From Anaerolineales bacterium (GTDB lineage Bacteria; Chloroflexota; Anaerolineae; Anaerolineales; Villigracilaceae): 42,007 nucleotides of DNA. Made by a program: the position numbers and the translations under genes. The stretch's first letter is position 1. The number at the start of each line of letters is the position of its first letter. Shown here piece after piece: positions 30,433-40,706 of the stretch. The stretch covers positions 1-42,007 of the forward strand of contig JADGQC010000004.1 of the NCBI GenBank assembly GCA_017882125.1, in the 5' to 3' direction. The notes beneath the pieces were generated by a model. That model was given only the letters and a program-made list of their open reading frames with translations, ran no database searches and was not told the DNA's origin.

Positions 30433-31638
30433 TTACAATCCGGCAGCTTTCATGAGATCGGCAGCCTTGTCCGTGTTTTCCCACGGGAATTGGACATCGT
30501 CGCGACCAAAGTGACCATAGGAAGCCGTCTTGCGATAGATTGGCCGGCGCAGGTCCAGGTCGCGGATGATGGCTCCTGGACGCAGATCGAAATGCTCGAG
30601 GATCAGTTTGCTGATCTTTTCGTCCGGGATTTTCCCGGTCCCGAACGTTTCAACGTTGACCGAAAGCGGGTGTGCCACGCCAATGGCGTAGGCAACCTGG
30701 ATCTCGATCCGGTCGGCCAACCCGGCTGCCACCACGTTCTTGGCTGCCCAGCGCGCGGCGTATGCTGCAGAGCGGTCCACCTTGGTGGGATCTTTTCCAG
30801 AGAACGCTCCCCCGCCGTGGCGCCCCATGCCGCCGTACGTGTCCACGATGATCTTGCGCCCAGTGACCCCCGCATCGCCCATGGGTCCGCCGACGACAAA
30901 ACGTCCGGTTGGGTTGACGTAATATTTGAGTTGTTTGTCGACCATTTCTGCTGGCATACTCGGAATGATGACGTGCTCCATGATGCCTTCTTCGATTTCG
31001 GAATGCGAAACATCCGGTGAATGCTGGGCTGAGACCAGCACAGTATCGACGCGCTTCGGCTTACCGTAGGCATACTCAATGGTTACCTGGCTCTTGCCAT
31101 CCGGGTAAAGCCATGGCAGCGTGCCCGCCCTGCGCACCTCGGCCAGCTTGCGGGTTAATTTGTGGGCCAGGTAGATTGGCATGGGCATCAATTGGGCAGT
31201 TTCATTGCAGGCATATCCGAACATCATGCCCTGGTCGCCGGCGCCGATCAGGTCGATCTGGTCCTGGTCTCCATCTTTGGCTTCCATGGATTTGCTTACA
31301 CCCAGATCGATATCCGGGCTCTGGCTAGATATGGCAGAAAGTACGCCGCAGGTGCTGCCGTCGAAGCCTTTTTTGGCACGATCATAGCCGATCTCCACGA
31401 CCACCTTGCGAACGAGTTCGTCAAAGTTTACAAAGGCATGGGTGGTGATTTCACCCAGCAGCATCACATAGCCGGTCTTGGTGGCAACTTCGCAAGCCAC
31501 CCGGCTTTGCGGGTCCTGCTCCAAGCAGGCGTCCAGGACTGAGTCGGCGATCTGGTCGCACAATTTGTCGGGGTGACCTTCGGTGACCGACTCGGAGGTG
31601 AAGAGCAGTTTGGGGGAAGACATAAAGGTGGTGGTCAT
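30433..31638 (-). CDS. metK: S-adenosylmethionine synthetase
   Basis: [62 protein letters not shown]. Start revised to ATG at 31638 (AGGAGG upstream); the 31746 start lies inside the riboswitch. Confidence 0.98.
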   Translation of the reverse strand: MTTTFMSSPKLLFTSESVTEGHPDKLCDQIADSVLDACLEQDPQSRVACEVATKTGYVMLLGEITTHAFVNFDELVRKVVVEIGYDRAKKGFDGSTCGVLSAISSQSPDIDLGVSKSMEAKDGDQDQIDLIGAGDQGMMFGYACNETAQLMPMPIYLAHKLTRKLAEVRRAGTLPWLYPDGKSQVTIEYAYGKPKRVDTVLVSAQHSPDVSHSEIEEGIMEHVIIPSMPAEMVDKQLKYYVNPTGRFVVGGPMGDAGVTGRKIIVDTYGGMGRHGGGAFSGKDPTKVDRSAAYAARWAAKNVVAAGLADRIEIQVAYAIGVAHPLSVNVETFGTGKIPDEKISKLILEHFDLRPGAIIRDLDLRRPIYRKTASYGHFGRDDVQFPWENTDKAADLMKAAGL

Positions 31639-31655
31639 AAAACGTGAGCCTCCTG

Positions 31656-31691
31656 AAAAATGAAATTGCCCCTTCGAACGAAAGGGCAATT
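31656..31691 (-). terminator. Expression-platform terminator of SAM-I riboswitch
   Basis: Minus strand AATTGCCCTTTCG..CGAAGGGGCAATT followed by TCATTTTT. Confidence 0.85.
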
Positions 31692-31711
31692 GCGCGAGGC
31701 GCACGGCTGCC

Positions 31712-31835
<124 letters not shown>

Positions 31836-31915
31836 CCGATTGGGGCTATTTGGTTGTGTCGGGATGATACCACAGGGGAACTGAGGTGTCAATTTATTTA
31901 TTCTTTATTTATTCT

Positions 31916-32914
31916 TTAGGGTAATTGGGGATTTGCCACCCAGGCTTTTACTCTCTCGAACAACGGTCTCAGCGGATTCAACTCTTCCATTGGGACAAGC
32001 ATGTTCTTTTCATGGGTCGGCTCGCCCTGAAAAGTTCGCATGCCTGCGTTCAACACTTTCGCTTTGCGCTGGAATTCCTCATGACTTAGCCAGCCCATCA
32101 GCAAAATTTCCATCCCATAGACCCAGATATTCCCCCACTCCCGAGGTGAAATGACATGCGCTTCCCCCCGGGAAGGGCTGTGCAAACCGATGCGGCCTTC
32201 GGGTCTATGCGAGGCATGCAGGTAGGCCAGGCTGTGGAAACATTGCGCCACCGCCACACGTTTTTTTGGTGGAAGCTCCAGCCGGGCAGTGGAAAATTCC
32301 CTCTTGGAGTCCTGTCCGCCAATTTCCATGGTAATCGAAAGTTTGCAATCGCTTTTGAAGGCCAGCTCTTCGAGTGGGCGCCACTCGGGCGGGCAGCTCC
32401 AACCGTCAGGCAGCGGGTGGATCATGTAGGTAGGCTGTCCGGCAGCCAGGGCTTTTCTCAATTCTTCGCTGGAGTTTGCTGTCAATCCCAGCAATAATGC
32501 AAAAATGTGCACATCATTCGGTTCGTGAGATTCAGCCGAAAACTGTTCGGTTGGTCGCAATGCAGGAGCATGCAAGGCAAGAGCGCGGTTTTTGCGGAGC
32601 CTGGAGATCTGCTCGCGGCGGGTGATCATGCTGAAGATCAATTCACAGCGGTGCCCGCCCAGGGAAACGTCGTACCGGTCCGGGTGGGTAAACGGTGTCG
32701 ATCCAAACACTTGAAAAGGAATTTTCTGTTCGACTAGGAAGCGTCTGAATGCAAATTCGATCGCTGCGCCTCCAACGAGGTGGCGGAATCTGTCCACGGT
32801 CAGGCTGCCATTTGAATTGGAACTGGAAGCCATACATCTGCAAGCGTAATCAATACCGGCTTGGGTCAGGTCGGGGGAATAGTTGATATTAACGATATCT
32901 GAAGCTTTGATCAT
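31916..32914 (-). CDS. Uncharacterised protein paired with a DNA methyltransferase; candidate restriction-endonuclease-like protein
   Basis: Starts 32 bp downstream of the methyltransferase stop, same strand; E...PDRYDVSLGGHRCELIF resembles a PD-(D/E)XK core without the usual lysine. Confidence 0.5.
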   Translation of the reverse strand: MIKASDIVNINYSPDLTQAGIDYACRCMASSSNSNGSLTVDRFRHLVGGAAIEFAFRRFLVEQKIPFQVFGSTPFTHPDRYDVSLGGHRCELIFSMITRREQISRLRKNRALALHAPALRPTEQFSAESHEPNDVHIFALLLGLTANSSEELRKALAAGQPTYMIHPLPDGWSCPPEWRPLEELAFKSDCKLSITMEIGGQDSKREFSTARLELPPKKRVAVAQCFHSLAYLHASHRPEGRIGLHSPSRGEAHVISPREWGNIWVYGMEILLMGWLSHEEFQRKAKVLNAGMRTFQGEPTHEKNMLVPMEELNPLRPLFERVKAWVANPQLP

Positions 32915-32946
32915 CGTCGAATCACGCAATCATGAAATCCATGCCC

Positions 32947-33753
32947 CTACTCGTTCCTGAATTGCAGGCAATAGTGGTGGAAGGTATTGCTCACCCATGC
33001 TGAACCCAGCCCATAGGGAGCCAGGCGCTGGTTATCCTGCAGCCAAAGCTTTTCGTCTTTGAGTTTGTAGACTCTGCCGAGTTCTCGTCCCAAGTCCCAA
33101 GCCAGAGGGTAGATCCTGCCCCCTTTTTTCACGTTCTTGACAATTATGGTTAAGTAAGCTTTTTTTCGCAGGAGCGGCTTCAACCCGGCATATATTGCCA
33201 CCAGTCTTGCCAGGAATTCCTCGTAATCGCTCACGTTGCCAAGGTCGTTGGCGTCATCGGAATAAATAACATCCAAGTCGGCTGAAGTGCGGCGTTTCTT
33301 TTGCGTCGCTGCCCCTTTGGCGTGCAGCATGTCCCAATAAGGAGGGGAGGTTAGAACATAATCGAATACCGGCAGTCCAAAGTCGGAGGCATGGGTGGCA
33401 TCTCCTGTCACGATTTTCGACGTCAGACCATTTGCGCCTTCGCCAAGCGAATTGCGTTCTTCAAAAATTTCTTGCTCGGCAATTTCGGCATACTTGGGAT
33501 TTATCTCAATGCCCCAGGAATTCCGCCCTGCCCGTAATGCAGCAATTAGCGTCGATCCGGTACCAGCCATCGGGTCGAGCACATTCTCATCACGCTTGGT
33601 GAAGAACTCGATGAATTCCCGGGCCATTGTCTCCGGGAACTTGGCAGGATGGACCAGCACGCCTTTCTTGCGTGGAGGAGGGTTGTGGATGAACCAGGAT
33701 TTTTGGAACTTGAGCCACGTGCGGGAGTCGAGGTTGTTGAGTTTATTTTTCAT
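32947..33753 (-). CDS. Site-specific DNA methyltransferase (N4-cytosine/N6-adenine, TSPPY type)
   Basis: VHPAKFPETMAREFIEFFTK, VLDPMAGTGSTLIAALRAGRNSWGIEIN, FDYVLTSPPYWDML. Confidence 0.92.
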   Translation of the reverse strand: MKNKLNNLDSRTWLKFQKSWFIHNPPPRKKGVLVHPAKFPETMAREFIEFFTKRDENVLDPMAGTGSTLIAALRAGRNSWGIEINPKYAEIAEQEIFEERNSLGEGANGLTSKIVTGDATHASDFGLPVFDYVLTSPPYWDMLHAKGAATQKKRRTSADLDVIYSDDANDLGNVSDYEEFLARLVAIYAGLKPLLRKKAYLTIIVKNVKKGGRIYPLAWDLGRELGRVYKLKDEKLWLQDNQRLAPYGLGSAWVSNTFHHYCLQFRNE

Positions 33754-33762
33754 GTGAAAATA

Positions 33763-34611
33763 TTAAGGTGTGGGAGTCCGGGTTGGGATGGGTGTACGGG
33801 TTGAAGTCGGCGTTCGGGAGGGAGTGAGGGAAGGGACGGGGGAGACGTATATCACAGGGTACACCGAAAGCTCTGAGAAGATGGCGGTGATCGGCGCGGC
33901 GCCATTGGCAAATATATAAAATCCAAGTGTGCCGTTACGCAAGGTCGTGTCCCGGAAGGTGAATTGCAAATGGTCGTTCAGGAAGAAGCGCATTTCACTA
34001 CCTGCCGCCCAAACCCCGAGCTTAACCTCGGCCGGGGCAGCGATGGGGGCGTCGCCGCTCGACAACCAGGTATTGAGAGGCACAAGAGAACCGGAAACCA
34101 TCCGTTCGAGGCGCGTCTGGCCATCACAGCTGACCACGAAGCGGTAATAATTATCGCCGAAAGCGGCGCGGAAGAGCATCCCGAACTGGTCCTTGTCTCC
34201 ACACAGGCTGAGTGTTACGATGGCTTCGGCGTAGAAATCTGCCAGGATTGGCTGAGAACGGAGACTGGCCATTGTCAGTGGTCCCTGCCCGGATATGGAT
34301 AACAGCAGTTGGTTGCGGATCACTGTTGCGCTGGAGTTGGCATCTTTGGAAGTGTTCCACAAATCTGCCTGGTCGAAATTATCCGTGAAAAGCAATTCCC
34401 CCAGCCCCGGTCTCAAGTCCTGGGTGGACAACAATGCCTGCGTTGGAAAAAATGTGGGCGTATCGGTGGCAGGGAACCAGATAATGGTGGGCGTGACGGT
34501 CTGGGTGTCTGAAACCATGGTGATGGTTTCGGTTGGCGCGGCAGGCAGACCACTGCAAGCCGCCAGGAATACAAGTATGAAGATGCCCCGGTATAATAAT
34601 GTGAGTTTCAT
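33763..34611 (-). CDS. Putative lipoprotein with C-terminal Thr/Pro/Ser-rich tail
   Basis: MKLTLLYRGIFILVFLAACSG lipobox-like; beta-rich LLFTDNFDQADLW domain; tail PSLTPSRTPTSTRTPIPTRTPTP. Confidence 0.7.
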   Translation of the reverse strand: MKLTLLYRGIFILVFLAACSGLPAAPTETITMVSDTQTVTPTIIWFPATDTPTFFPTQALLSTQDLRPGLGELLFTDNFDQADLWNTSKDANSSATVIRNQLLLSISGQGPLTMASLRSQPILADFYAEAIVTLSLCGDKDQFGMLFRAAFGDNYYRFVVSCDGQTRLERMVSGSLVPLNTWLSSGDAPIAAPAEVKLGVWAAGSEMRFFLNDHLQFTFRDTTLRNGTLGFYIFANGAAPITAIFSELSVYPVIYVSPVPSLTPSRTPTSTRTPIPTRTPTP

Positions 34612-34813
34612 CGGTAAATAATTGGAAGAATATTCTGGCAAGCTGTTGTACAATCAATGCTACCGGCAATCGTCCTATCCATTCATTTCATTCTACTGCT
34701 TTTTGATTATATCCGTGAATTGTGTATGCTCTGAATTCTAGGTCTTTGAACGGCAGCCCGGTTTTTGTAATAGTACTGTTCCGGTCGTATGAGCTCGAAA
34801 AAAGGAGAGATAC

Positions 34814-35845
34814 ATGAGCGAAAAGTCCGTCCTGGTAACCGGCGCGTGCGGAGAAATCGGCCAGGCCCTGGTCCAAAGCCTGAATAAGCGCGGCTACCGC
34901 ATCTTCACAGCCGACCTGGTCTCGCTGCCTGAATCGATCAAGAACCTGCCGGCAGAGCATATCCAGGGTGACCTGGTGAACCGCATCAAGATATTTTACG
35001 ATTATGATTTCGATCTCATCTTCCACCTGGCTGCTTCGCTCTCATCGAAGGCGGAAGTTGCCACCGAGGATGCCCATCGCATCAACGTGGAAGGGACCAT
35101 GCAATTGCTGCTCCTGGCTGCCTACAAGTCCGAGAAGCTCAATAAGCCGGTTAAATTCATGTTCCCCAGCTCCATCGCCGCTTACGGCTTCCCGGACCGG
35201 GCTACAAAGCATGCCGCCGGGAACGTTAAAGAAGATGAGTGGAATACCCCGCACACCATGTACGGCTGCAACAAGCTCTATTGCGAAAAGTTGGGGGTGT
35301 ATTACAGCCGCTACTGCGGTCAGCGCCACCTTGATCCAGTCCCACCCACCATGCTCGACTTTCGTGCCATCCGCTTCCCTGGGCTGGTGAGCGCCTTTAC
35401 CATCCCGAGCGGCGGAACGAGCGATTATGGTCCCGAGATGCTGCATTCTGCCGCGGCCGGCAAACCTTACGCCTGCTTTGTGGATGCCGAAACGCGCATT
35501 TCATTCATGGCCATGCCGGATGCAATCAAGTCCCTGCTCATGCTGATGGATGCACCCCGCGAAACCCTCTCCAGCCAGGTTTACAACATCGCTGCATTCA
35601 GCCTGACCGCCGGAGAGTTCCGCCAACGGGCACTGGGGGCTTTCCCCGAAGCACAGATCACCTTCGCGCCCAACCCGCGCCGCCAGGGCATCGTGGATTC
35701 ATGGCCGGAGGATGTGGACGACACCCTGGCTCGCAAGGATTGGGGCTGGAAACCGGAATACGATGTGGATAAATTTTTTAACGAATACTTCCTGCCCGCG
35801 ATCAAAAAACGGTACCAGAGGCCGAGCACCCGTACAATAGAATAA
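34814..35845 (+). CDS. NAD-dependent epimerase/dehydratase (extended SDR)
   Basis: VLVTGACGEIGQALVQSL, LIFHLAASLSSKAEV, YGCNKLYCEKLG (YxxxK). Confidence 0.92.
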   Translation: MSEKSVLVTGACGEIGQALVQSLNKRGYRIFTADLVSLPESIKNLPAEHIQGDLVNRIKIFYDYDFDLIFHLAASLSSKAEVATEDAHRINVEGTMQLLLLAAYKSEKLNKPVKFMFPSSIAAYGFPDRATKHAAGNVKEDEWNTPHTMYGCNKLYCEKLGVYYSRYCGQRHLDPVPPTMLDFRAIRFPGLVSAFTIPSGGTSDYGPEMLHSAAAGKPYACFVDAETRISFMAMPDAIKSLLMLMDAPRETLSSQVYNIAAFSLTAGEFRQRALGAFPEAQITFAPNPRRQGIVDSWPEDVDDTLARKDWGWKPEYDVDKFFNEYFLPAIKKRYQRPSTRTIE

Positions 35846-35880
35846 ATGATAGAGACCGCCAAAAGGCGGTCTCTATCATT
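35845..35880. terminator. Bidirectional terminator
   Basis: AATGATAGAGACCGCC-AAAA-GGCGGTCTCTATCATT, 16-bp perfect between convergent genes. Confidence 0.9.
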
Positions 35881-35905
35881 AACCCAATAATTTATGCCCA
35901 GAAAA

Positions 35906-37198
35906 TCATGAATGAGGAACGATTTGTTCCCTCTCCGCCCCCACGCTCACCAGCCGCACCGGCACCCCTGCCAGGGAAGCCAATCGGTCGAGATAGGTCT
36001 GTGCGGCTTTCGGTAAATCATTCCATTCGCGCACATCAGAAACGTTCTCGCTCCACCCGGGGAGTTCTTCGAAAACCGGCTCGTATCGGCGCGGATCCGC
36101 CGGGCCGAAGGGCAAATCGGTGAACTCCCCGTCTTGCCCACGGTAGGCGCGGCACAACTTGATGCTTTCCAATCCACTCAGGATATCCAGCTTGGTGACG
36201 GCCAGTTCGTGGATCCCGTTAATCCGGGTTGCATATCTCAACAAAACCCCATCCAGCCAGCCAACCCGGCGCGGCCGCCCGGTGGTGGTGCCGTATTCGT
36301 CCCAGGGATGCTCGCCTGTGCCGCGCAGTCGCAGGGCCAGGTCATCGAAGACCTCGGTCGGGAATGGGCCGGAACCGACCCGCGTTTGGAAGGCTTTCAC
36401 CACACCGATCACACGGGCATCGCGGGCGGCATCCAGTCCCAGGCCGAGACCGGTTAATGCACCCGGAGCCGTGGTATTTGACGAAGTGACGAATGGATAA
36501 GTTCCTAAATCTATATCGAGCAGAGTCCCCTGCGCCCCTTCCACCAGGACTTTTTTTCCGGCTTGCAATGCCGTGTGCAGTTCCAGCGACGTGTCGGCAA
36601 TATAAGGTTCCAGGCGCGCGGCAACTTTCCGGTACTGATCGCAAATTTCTGCGGAATCGAGTTCAGGGGCGCCCAGCATGCGCAGGGTGCGGTTTGACTC
36701 GGTAATATGGTCTTCGATCCGGTCGCAGAAATCCGGAGCAAGGCTGTCGCCCACGCGCACCCCGCGGCGGGTGGCCTTATCAGTGTATGCGGGACCGATG
36801 CCCCGCCCCGTAGTGCCGATACTGCCCTTGCCTCTTTGTGCTTCGAGAGCCCTGTCGAGCGCCTGGTGGGCAGGCGTGATCAGGTGGGCCGCATACGAAA
36901 TGCGCAGCCGCTCCGGTGTCACCGAAATCCCAGCCTGGCGCAGAAAGTCCATTTCTTCAAAAAGTGTGGTTGGGTTGACCACCATTCCGTTCCCCAGGAT
37001 GGCAATGATTTGTGGGTGGATGATCCCGGAGGGAATCAGATGCAGTTTAAAGATCCGGCTTCCAACTGTAACCGTATGCCCGGCATTATCACCGCCATTA
37101 TAGCGTGCGGAAAAATCTGCCTGCTCGGCAAACCAGTCTACAATGCGACCTTTGCCTTCGTCCCCCCATTGTGCGCCCACGATCACTTGCAGGGTCAT
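35906..37198 (-). CDS. purA: Adenylosuccinate synthetase
   Basis: VIVGAQWGDEGKGRIVDWFAEQADFSARYNGGDNAGHTV, GTTGRGIGPAYTDKATR, VEGAQGTLLDIDLGTYPFVTSSNTTAPGAL. Confidence 0.98.
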   Translation of the reverse strand: MTLQVIVGAQWGDEGKGRIVDWFAEQADFSARYNGGDNAGHTVTVGSRIFKLHLIPSGIIHPQIIAILGNGMVVNPTTLFEEMDFLRQAGISVTPERLRISYAAHLITPAHQALDRALEAQRGKGSIGTTGRGIGPAYTDKATRRGVRVGDSLAPDFCDRIEDHITESNRTLRMLGAPELDSAEICDQYRKVAARLEPYIADTSLELHTALQAGKKVLVEGAQGTLLDIDLGTYPFVTSSNTTAPGALTGLGLGLDAARDARVIGVVKAFQTRVGSGPFPTEVFDDLALRLRGTGEHPWDEYGTTTGRPRRVGWLDGVLLRYATRINGIHELAVTKLDILSGLESIKLCRAYRGQDGEFTDLPFGPADPRRYEPVFEELPGWSENVSDVREWNDLPKAAQTYLDRLASLAGVPVRLVSVGAEREQIVPHS

Positions 37199-37309
37199 TT
37201 CATCTCCTTCCCGGGTTTGCAGATGGGAATATTAACCATTCCAGACTTATCTGCCAGTGCATTATATCAAGGGCTTGGGCGATGGGGTATAATCTTTGCC
37301 AGTGATTCC

Positions 37310-38113
37310 ATGAAGATTAAAGCTCTTTTGCTCGCCAGTGTTCTCTTGATCCTGCTTGGTTTTGTTTCAATTTCTGCCAGCGTGCAGGCTTCTCCCGGTG
37401 AACCTCTGAGCGGTTACCCTTCGCCGACGCCCCAGCCGGACGGACAGATCATTTACATCGTTAAAAGTGGGGATACCTGCACATCTTTATCCATAATATA
37501 TGGGGTTACGCTGGAGTATCTGCAGACTACCAACAATTTGGACGCGAATTGCACCCTGCGTGAAGGACAAAGGTTGACCCTGGGCGTCGGGGCGTCAGCC
37601 GCTGCCTCCCCCACACCCGGACCTTCGCCGTCCCCCACTCAAGTTCTTCCAACTGCCACCCCGGGTGTTGGCGGCCTAGCCCAGGTTTGTGTGCTGGTTT
37701 ACGATGATATTAACGGGGATGGCTTGCGCCAGTCGACCGAAGTTGCGATTGCCGGTGCAGCAGTCAGTCTCACCAGCCTGGATGGGTCTTATTCGAAGAC
37801 CCTGACCACGGTCATCAACCCGGATGCCACTACCTACCAGGGCACATGTTTCGCAGACGTGCCCATGGGGCAGTATAACGTTAGTGCCGCAGCGCCGGAT
37901 GGCTATAACCCGACGATTGATCTGACCTCCAAAATTGTGATCACCGCCGGCGATATCGCCTATATTGACTACGGTGCGCAGTTAAAAACCGTGACTGATC
38001 CCGGCAACCTTTCCGACAAACGTTCGCCGCTCATGGGGATTCTCGGAGCAGTGTTCTTATTGGCAGGGATCGGGATGGGAGTTTATGTCTTGAGTTTGCT
38101 GAGAAAAAAGTAA
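37310..38113 (+). CDS. Secreted/membrane-anchored LysM-domain protein with SdrD B-like repeat domain
   Basis: Signal MKIKALLLASVLLILLGFVS; LysM IIYIVKSGDTCTSLSIIYGVTLEYLQTTNNLDANCTLREGQRLTL; VYDDINGDGLRQSTEVAIAGAAVSL; C-terminal TM. Confidence 0.82.
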   Translation: MKIKALLLASVLLILLGFVSISASVQASPGEPLSGYPSPTPQPDGQIIYIVKSGDTCTSLSIIYGVTLEYLQTTNNLDANCTLREGQRLTLGVGASAAASPTPGPSPSPTQVLPTATPGVGGLAQVCVLVYDDINGDGLRQSTEVAIAGAAVSLTSLDGSYSKTLTTVINPDATTYQGTCFADVPMGQYNVSAAAPDGYNPTIDLTSKIVITAGDIAYIDYGAQLKTVTDPGNLSDKRSPLMGILGAVFLLAGIGMGVYVLSLLRKK

Positions 38114-38197
38114 CCAGTGGTAAATAAAAAATCAGACGGGCTGTGTGTACACACTGCCCGTCTTGTCAGTCGTTGATTTAGATGTCCGGTTTCCAAG

Positions 38198-39349
38198 TCA
38201 GACTACATTGTATTCCCGGATTTGACGACCCTCCGCGAACCTGGCCAGGTCCAGGAATGAAACGTCCAGGCTTTGGAATTTTCCATCCAGGATGCACTCC
38301 GCCATTAATTTGCCCGAGATCGGGCCATGCATGAAACCGTGACCTGAAAAACCAGCGACGATAAAAAAGCCCTCCACGGAGGTTTTTCCATAGATTGGAT
38401 GCGCATCGGGGGTGACTTCATACAACCCGGCCCAATGAGAAAGCAAGCCAACCTTCTCCAGGCAGGGCATGCGTGCAATCGATGCCTCAAGGTTAACCAT
38501 CTCAAAGGCTTCGTCCACGTTTTGGTCGAACCCGGCTTTTTCATTGTTGTTTGACATGCCGGTCAAAATGCCATCCCCTTCCCGGTGAAAATATAGCGAC
38601 TGTGCGAAATCCAATACGAAAGGAAAATCCGCCGGCACTTCGGGAATGGGGGTGGTGGTCATGATCTGCCTGCGGTATGGCTCGATGGGCACCGTGACTC
38701 CCGCCATCCGGCCAATCACGCCAGCCCAAGGACCCGCCGCGTCCACGATCACGGGCGCGGAGATCGTCCCCTGGTTTGTCTCTACGGCAATGATTTTCCC
38801 TGATGCAGCTTTTATGCCGGTCACCTCAACTTTATTAAGGCATCGCACTCCCAATCGCTGTGAGGCGCCTATATATCCCATAACAACGCTGTTGGGGTCC
38901 ACCAGTCCGTCGTCCCTATTAAATGATCCTGCCAGGGCATCCTCAAAACGCATCAATGGCAGGCGCTTGTGGATTTCATCGGGGGTCAACCACTGGGTAT
39001 GGACGCCGAGGCTTTGTTGCATCTCCAGGCTGTGCCGGAATGTTTTGACATCCTCGGGAGTGGTAAGGACAAACAGGTAACCGCATTTACGCAAGTTAAT
39101 ATCCTGGCCGATTTCATCCTTGAAGCGGTCAAGCATGGGCAAGCTTTGCAGGGATAGGCGAACGTTGACCTCGGTGGAGAATTGATACCGGACTCCACCG
39201 GCGCAGCGACCTGTGGCTTCCTGTCCAAAAAATTCATCTTTTTCAAGAAGCAGGATGTTCTTTTGGCCGCGCAGAGCAAGATGATAAGCCGTGCTTGCGC
39301 CCATCACTCCGCCTCCGATAATGACGACCTCAGCTGTTTTGGGGACCAT
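38198..39349 (-). CDS. FAD-dependent oxidoreductase, DAO family (sarcosine oxidase beta-like)
   Basis: AEVVIIGGGVMGASTAYHLALRG, VVDAAGPWAGVIGRMAGV, YEVTPDAHPIYG, GFSGHGFMHGP. Confidence 0.9.
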   Translation of the reverse strand: MVPKTAEVVIIGGGVMGASTAYHLALRGQKNILLLEKDEFFGQEATGRCAGGVRYQFSTEVNVRLSLQSLPMLDRFKDEIGQDINLRKCGYLFVLTTPEDVKTFRHSLEMQQSLGVHTQWLTPDEIHKRLPLMRFEDALAGSFNRDDGLVDPNSVVMGYIGASQRLGVRCLNKVEVTGIKAASGKIIAVETNQGTISAPVIVDAAGPWAGVIGRMAGVTVPIEPYRRQIMTTTPIPEVPADFPFVLDFAQSLYFHREGDGILTGMSNNNEKAGFDQNVDEAFEMVNLEASIARMPCLEKVGLLSHWAGLYEVTPDAHPIYGKTSVEGFFIVAGFSGHGFMHGPISGKLMAECILDGKFQSLDVSFLDLARFAEGRQIREYNVV

Positions 39350-39445
39350 AATTACTTGAATTACTCCTCTCTTTGTAGCTCACAGCATTTTTACTGCGAA
39401 AGTATCCTGTACACAACCGATTGATAACGACTGGTAAACTTGGGC

Positions 39446-39477
39446 GATAAAACGCCCAACCAGGTGGGCGTTTTATC
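39446..39477. terminator. Intrinsic terminator
   Basis: GATAAAACGCCCA-ACCAGG-TGGGCGTTTTATC. Confidence 0.85.
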
Positions 39478-39497
39478 AAATGATAAGCCTCAGGACA

Positions 39498-40472
39498 TTA
39501 CAGCGGCAGCCAAGTGCCGATCTCCTTCGCCATTGCACGCCGGTAAATTTCGGGTGCGATCGCCATATCGTCCATGGCGAGGCCCAGGTTGATCGCCAGG
39601 TTTCGTTCTTTGTCAGAGCCCCGCCCTGGTTTTTGACCAGTAGCCAGTTGTCCCAGGTCTGCATATGGAGCAGGGGTCTGGGAAAAATATCCGCTCTCTC
39701 GGTAATATTCGAACTGGGCGTGGTCGTCTGTGCTGATCCGGTCCATTTGGGCCATGGCTGGTCCGGTCCAATACGAATCAAAATCTACTGCGGAACCAAA
39801 CCCGCCGGGTTTTAACCAGTCTTTTTCAATGGTTGGCGTGGGGTGCTTGAGGATCGGGCCGGAGGTCACAACCAGGTCGCTTGCCATTACGGCTTCCTTG
39901 GGACTCTTGGCGGGCAGGATTTCAAATTTAAATTTCTTCTTCATTTCCGTTATGAACTTCGCCTGGACTTCCGGCAGAATGTCATAGGCGTATGCCCGCT
40001 TTAGCGGGAAAATACTTGCAAGCGCCTCCAGGTTGGTGCGCCCCTGCACGCCGCATGCCAGGATCGCAGCTACCTCGCTGTTTGGACGCGCCAGGTATTT
40101 GGCAGCCAGCCCGGTGGCAGCGCCGGTACGATAAGCGGTGATCCAGGTGCAGTCCATCACCGCGTAGGGGATCCCGGTCTCGTCCTCGTTGAGGATAAGC
40201 AACCCGGTAATGTAGGGCAGCCCGCGCTTGAAATTTTCGGGATAACCACTCACCCACTTGATTCCCGCAGAATGTAGTGAGGGAATAAACGCAGGCATGG
40301 CGTGGATGAAGGCATCGGGCATGGTGTGGATCCCGGGCTTGGGCGGCATTTCCACCTTTCCGTTCCCTTTTTCCTTAAAGGCTTCTTCTAGAAGTTTCAA
40401 AATGGTCGGCATGTCGAGCGCAACTTTTTCGACGTCGGCGCGTGATAGGTAAAGCATTCGTTGTTCAGCCAT
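39498..40472 (-). CDS. Ornithine cyclodeaminase / mu-crystallin family protein
   Basis: KWVSGYPENFKRGLPYITGLLILNEDETGIPYAVMDCTWITAYRTGAATGLAAKYLARPNSEVAAILACGVQGRTNLEAL. Confidence 0.9.
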   Translation of the reverse strand: MAEQRMLYLSRADVEKVALDMPTILKLLEEAFKEKGNGKVEMPPKPGIHTMPDAFIHAMPAFIPSLHSAGIKWVSGYPENFKRGLPYITGLLILNEDETGIPYAVMDCTWITAYRTGAATGLAAKYLARPNSEVAAILACGVQGRTNLEALASIFPLKRAYAYDILPEVQAKFITEMKKKFKFEILPAKSPKEAVMASDLVVTSGPILKHPTPTIEKDWLKPGGFGSAVDFDSYWTGPAMAQMDRISTDDHAQFEYYRESGYFSQTPAPYADLGQLATGQKPGRGSDKERNLAINLGLAMDDMAIAPEIYRRAMAKEIGTWLPL

Positions 40473-40577
40473 TTGATTTCCTTTCTCTTGATTGGGTGCT
40501 TGAATTTGTTTTATCCATATGGACTATGGATTATAAACATTTAGATAGCATATAACAAATGATATTAATCAATTTAT

Positions 40578-40648
40578 CGGGTGGTTAATCCACCAGTTTG
40601 AAGTGAATTGACCACCCGCAGGCTCTCTTCGCAGGTTGCGAAGAGAGC
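40578..40648. repeat. Two adjacent inverted repeats in the livF/OCD intergenic region
   Basis: CGGGTGGT (40578-40585)/ACCACCCG (40611-40618), and GCTCTCTTCGCA-GGT-TGCGAAGAGAGC (40622-40648); neither is followed by a clear T-run. Confidence 0.8.
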
Positions 40649-40706
40649 TGTTCAATCCATTGAAAAGATGGCGGTGATTGATTGACTATCTCGGCTTGGA
40701 AACCCT

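Noticed and set aside
33763-33850. Thr/Pro-coding tandem repeat as a possible satellite or CRISPR-like array
   Set aside because: Short degenerate low-complexity codons encoding a TPT-rich protein tail; no regular repeat-spacer structure.
36707-37309. Long N-terminal extension of the LysM protein ORF
   Set aside because: Extension is antisense to purA; a proper signal peptide begins at ATG 37310.
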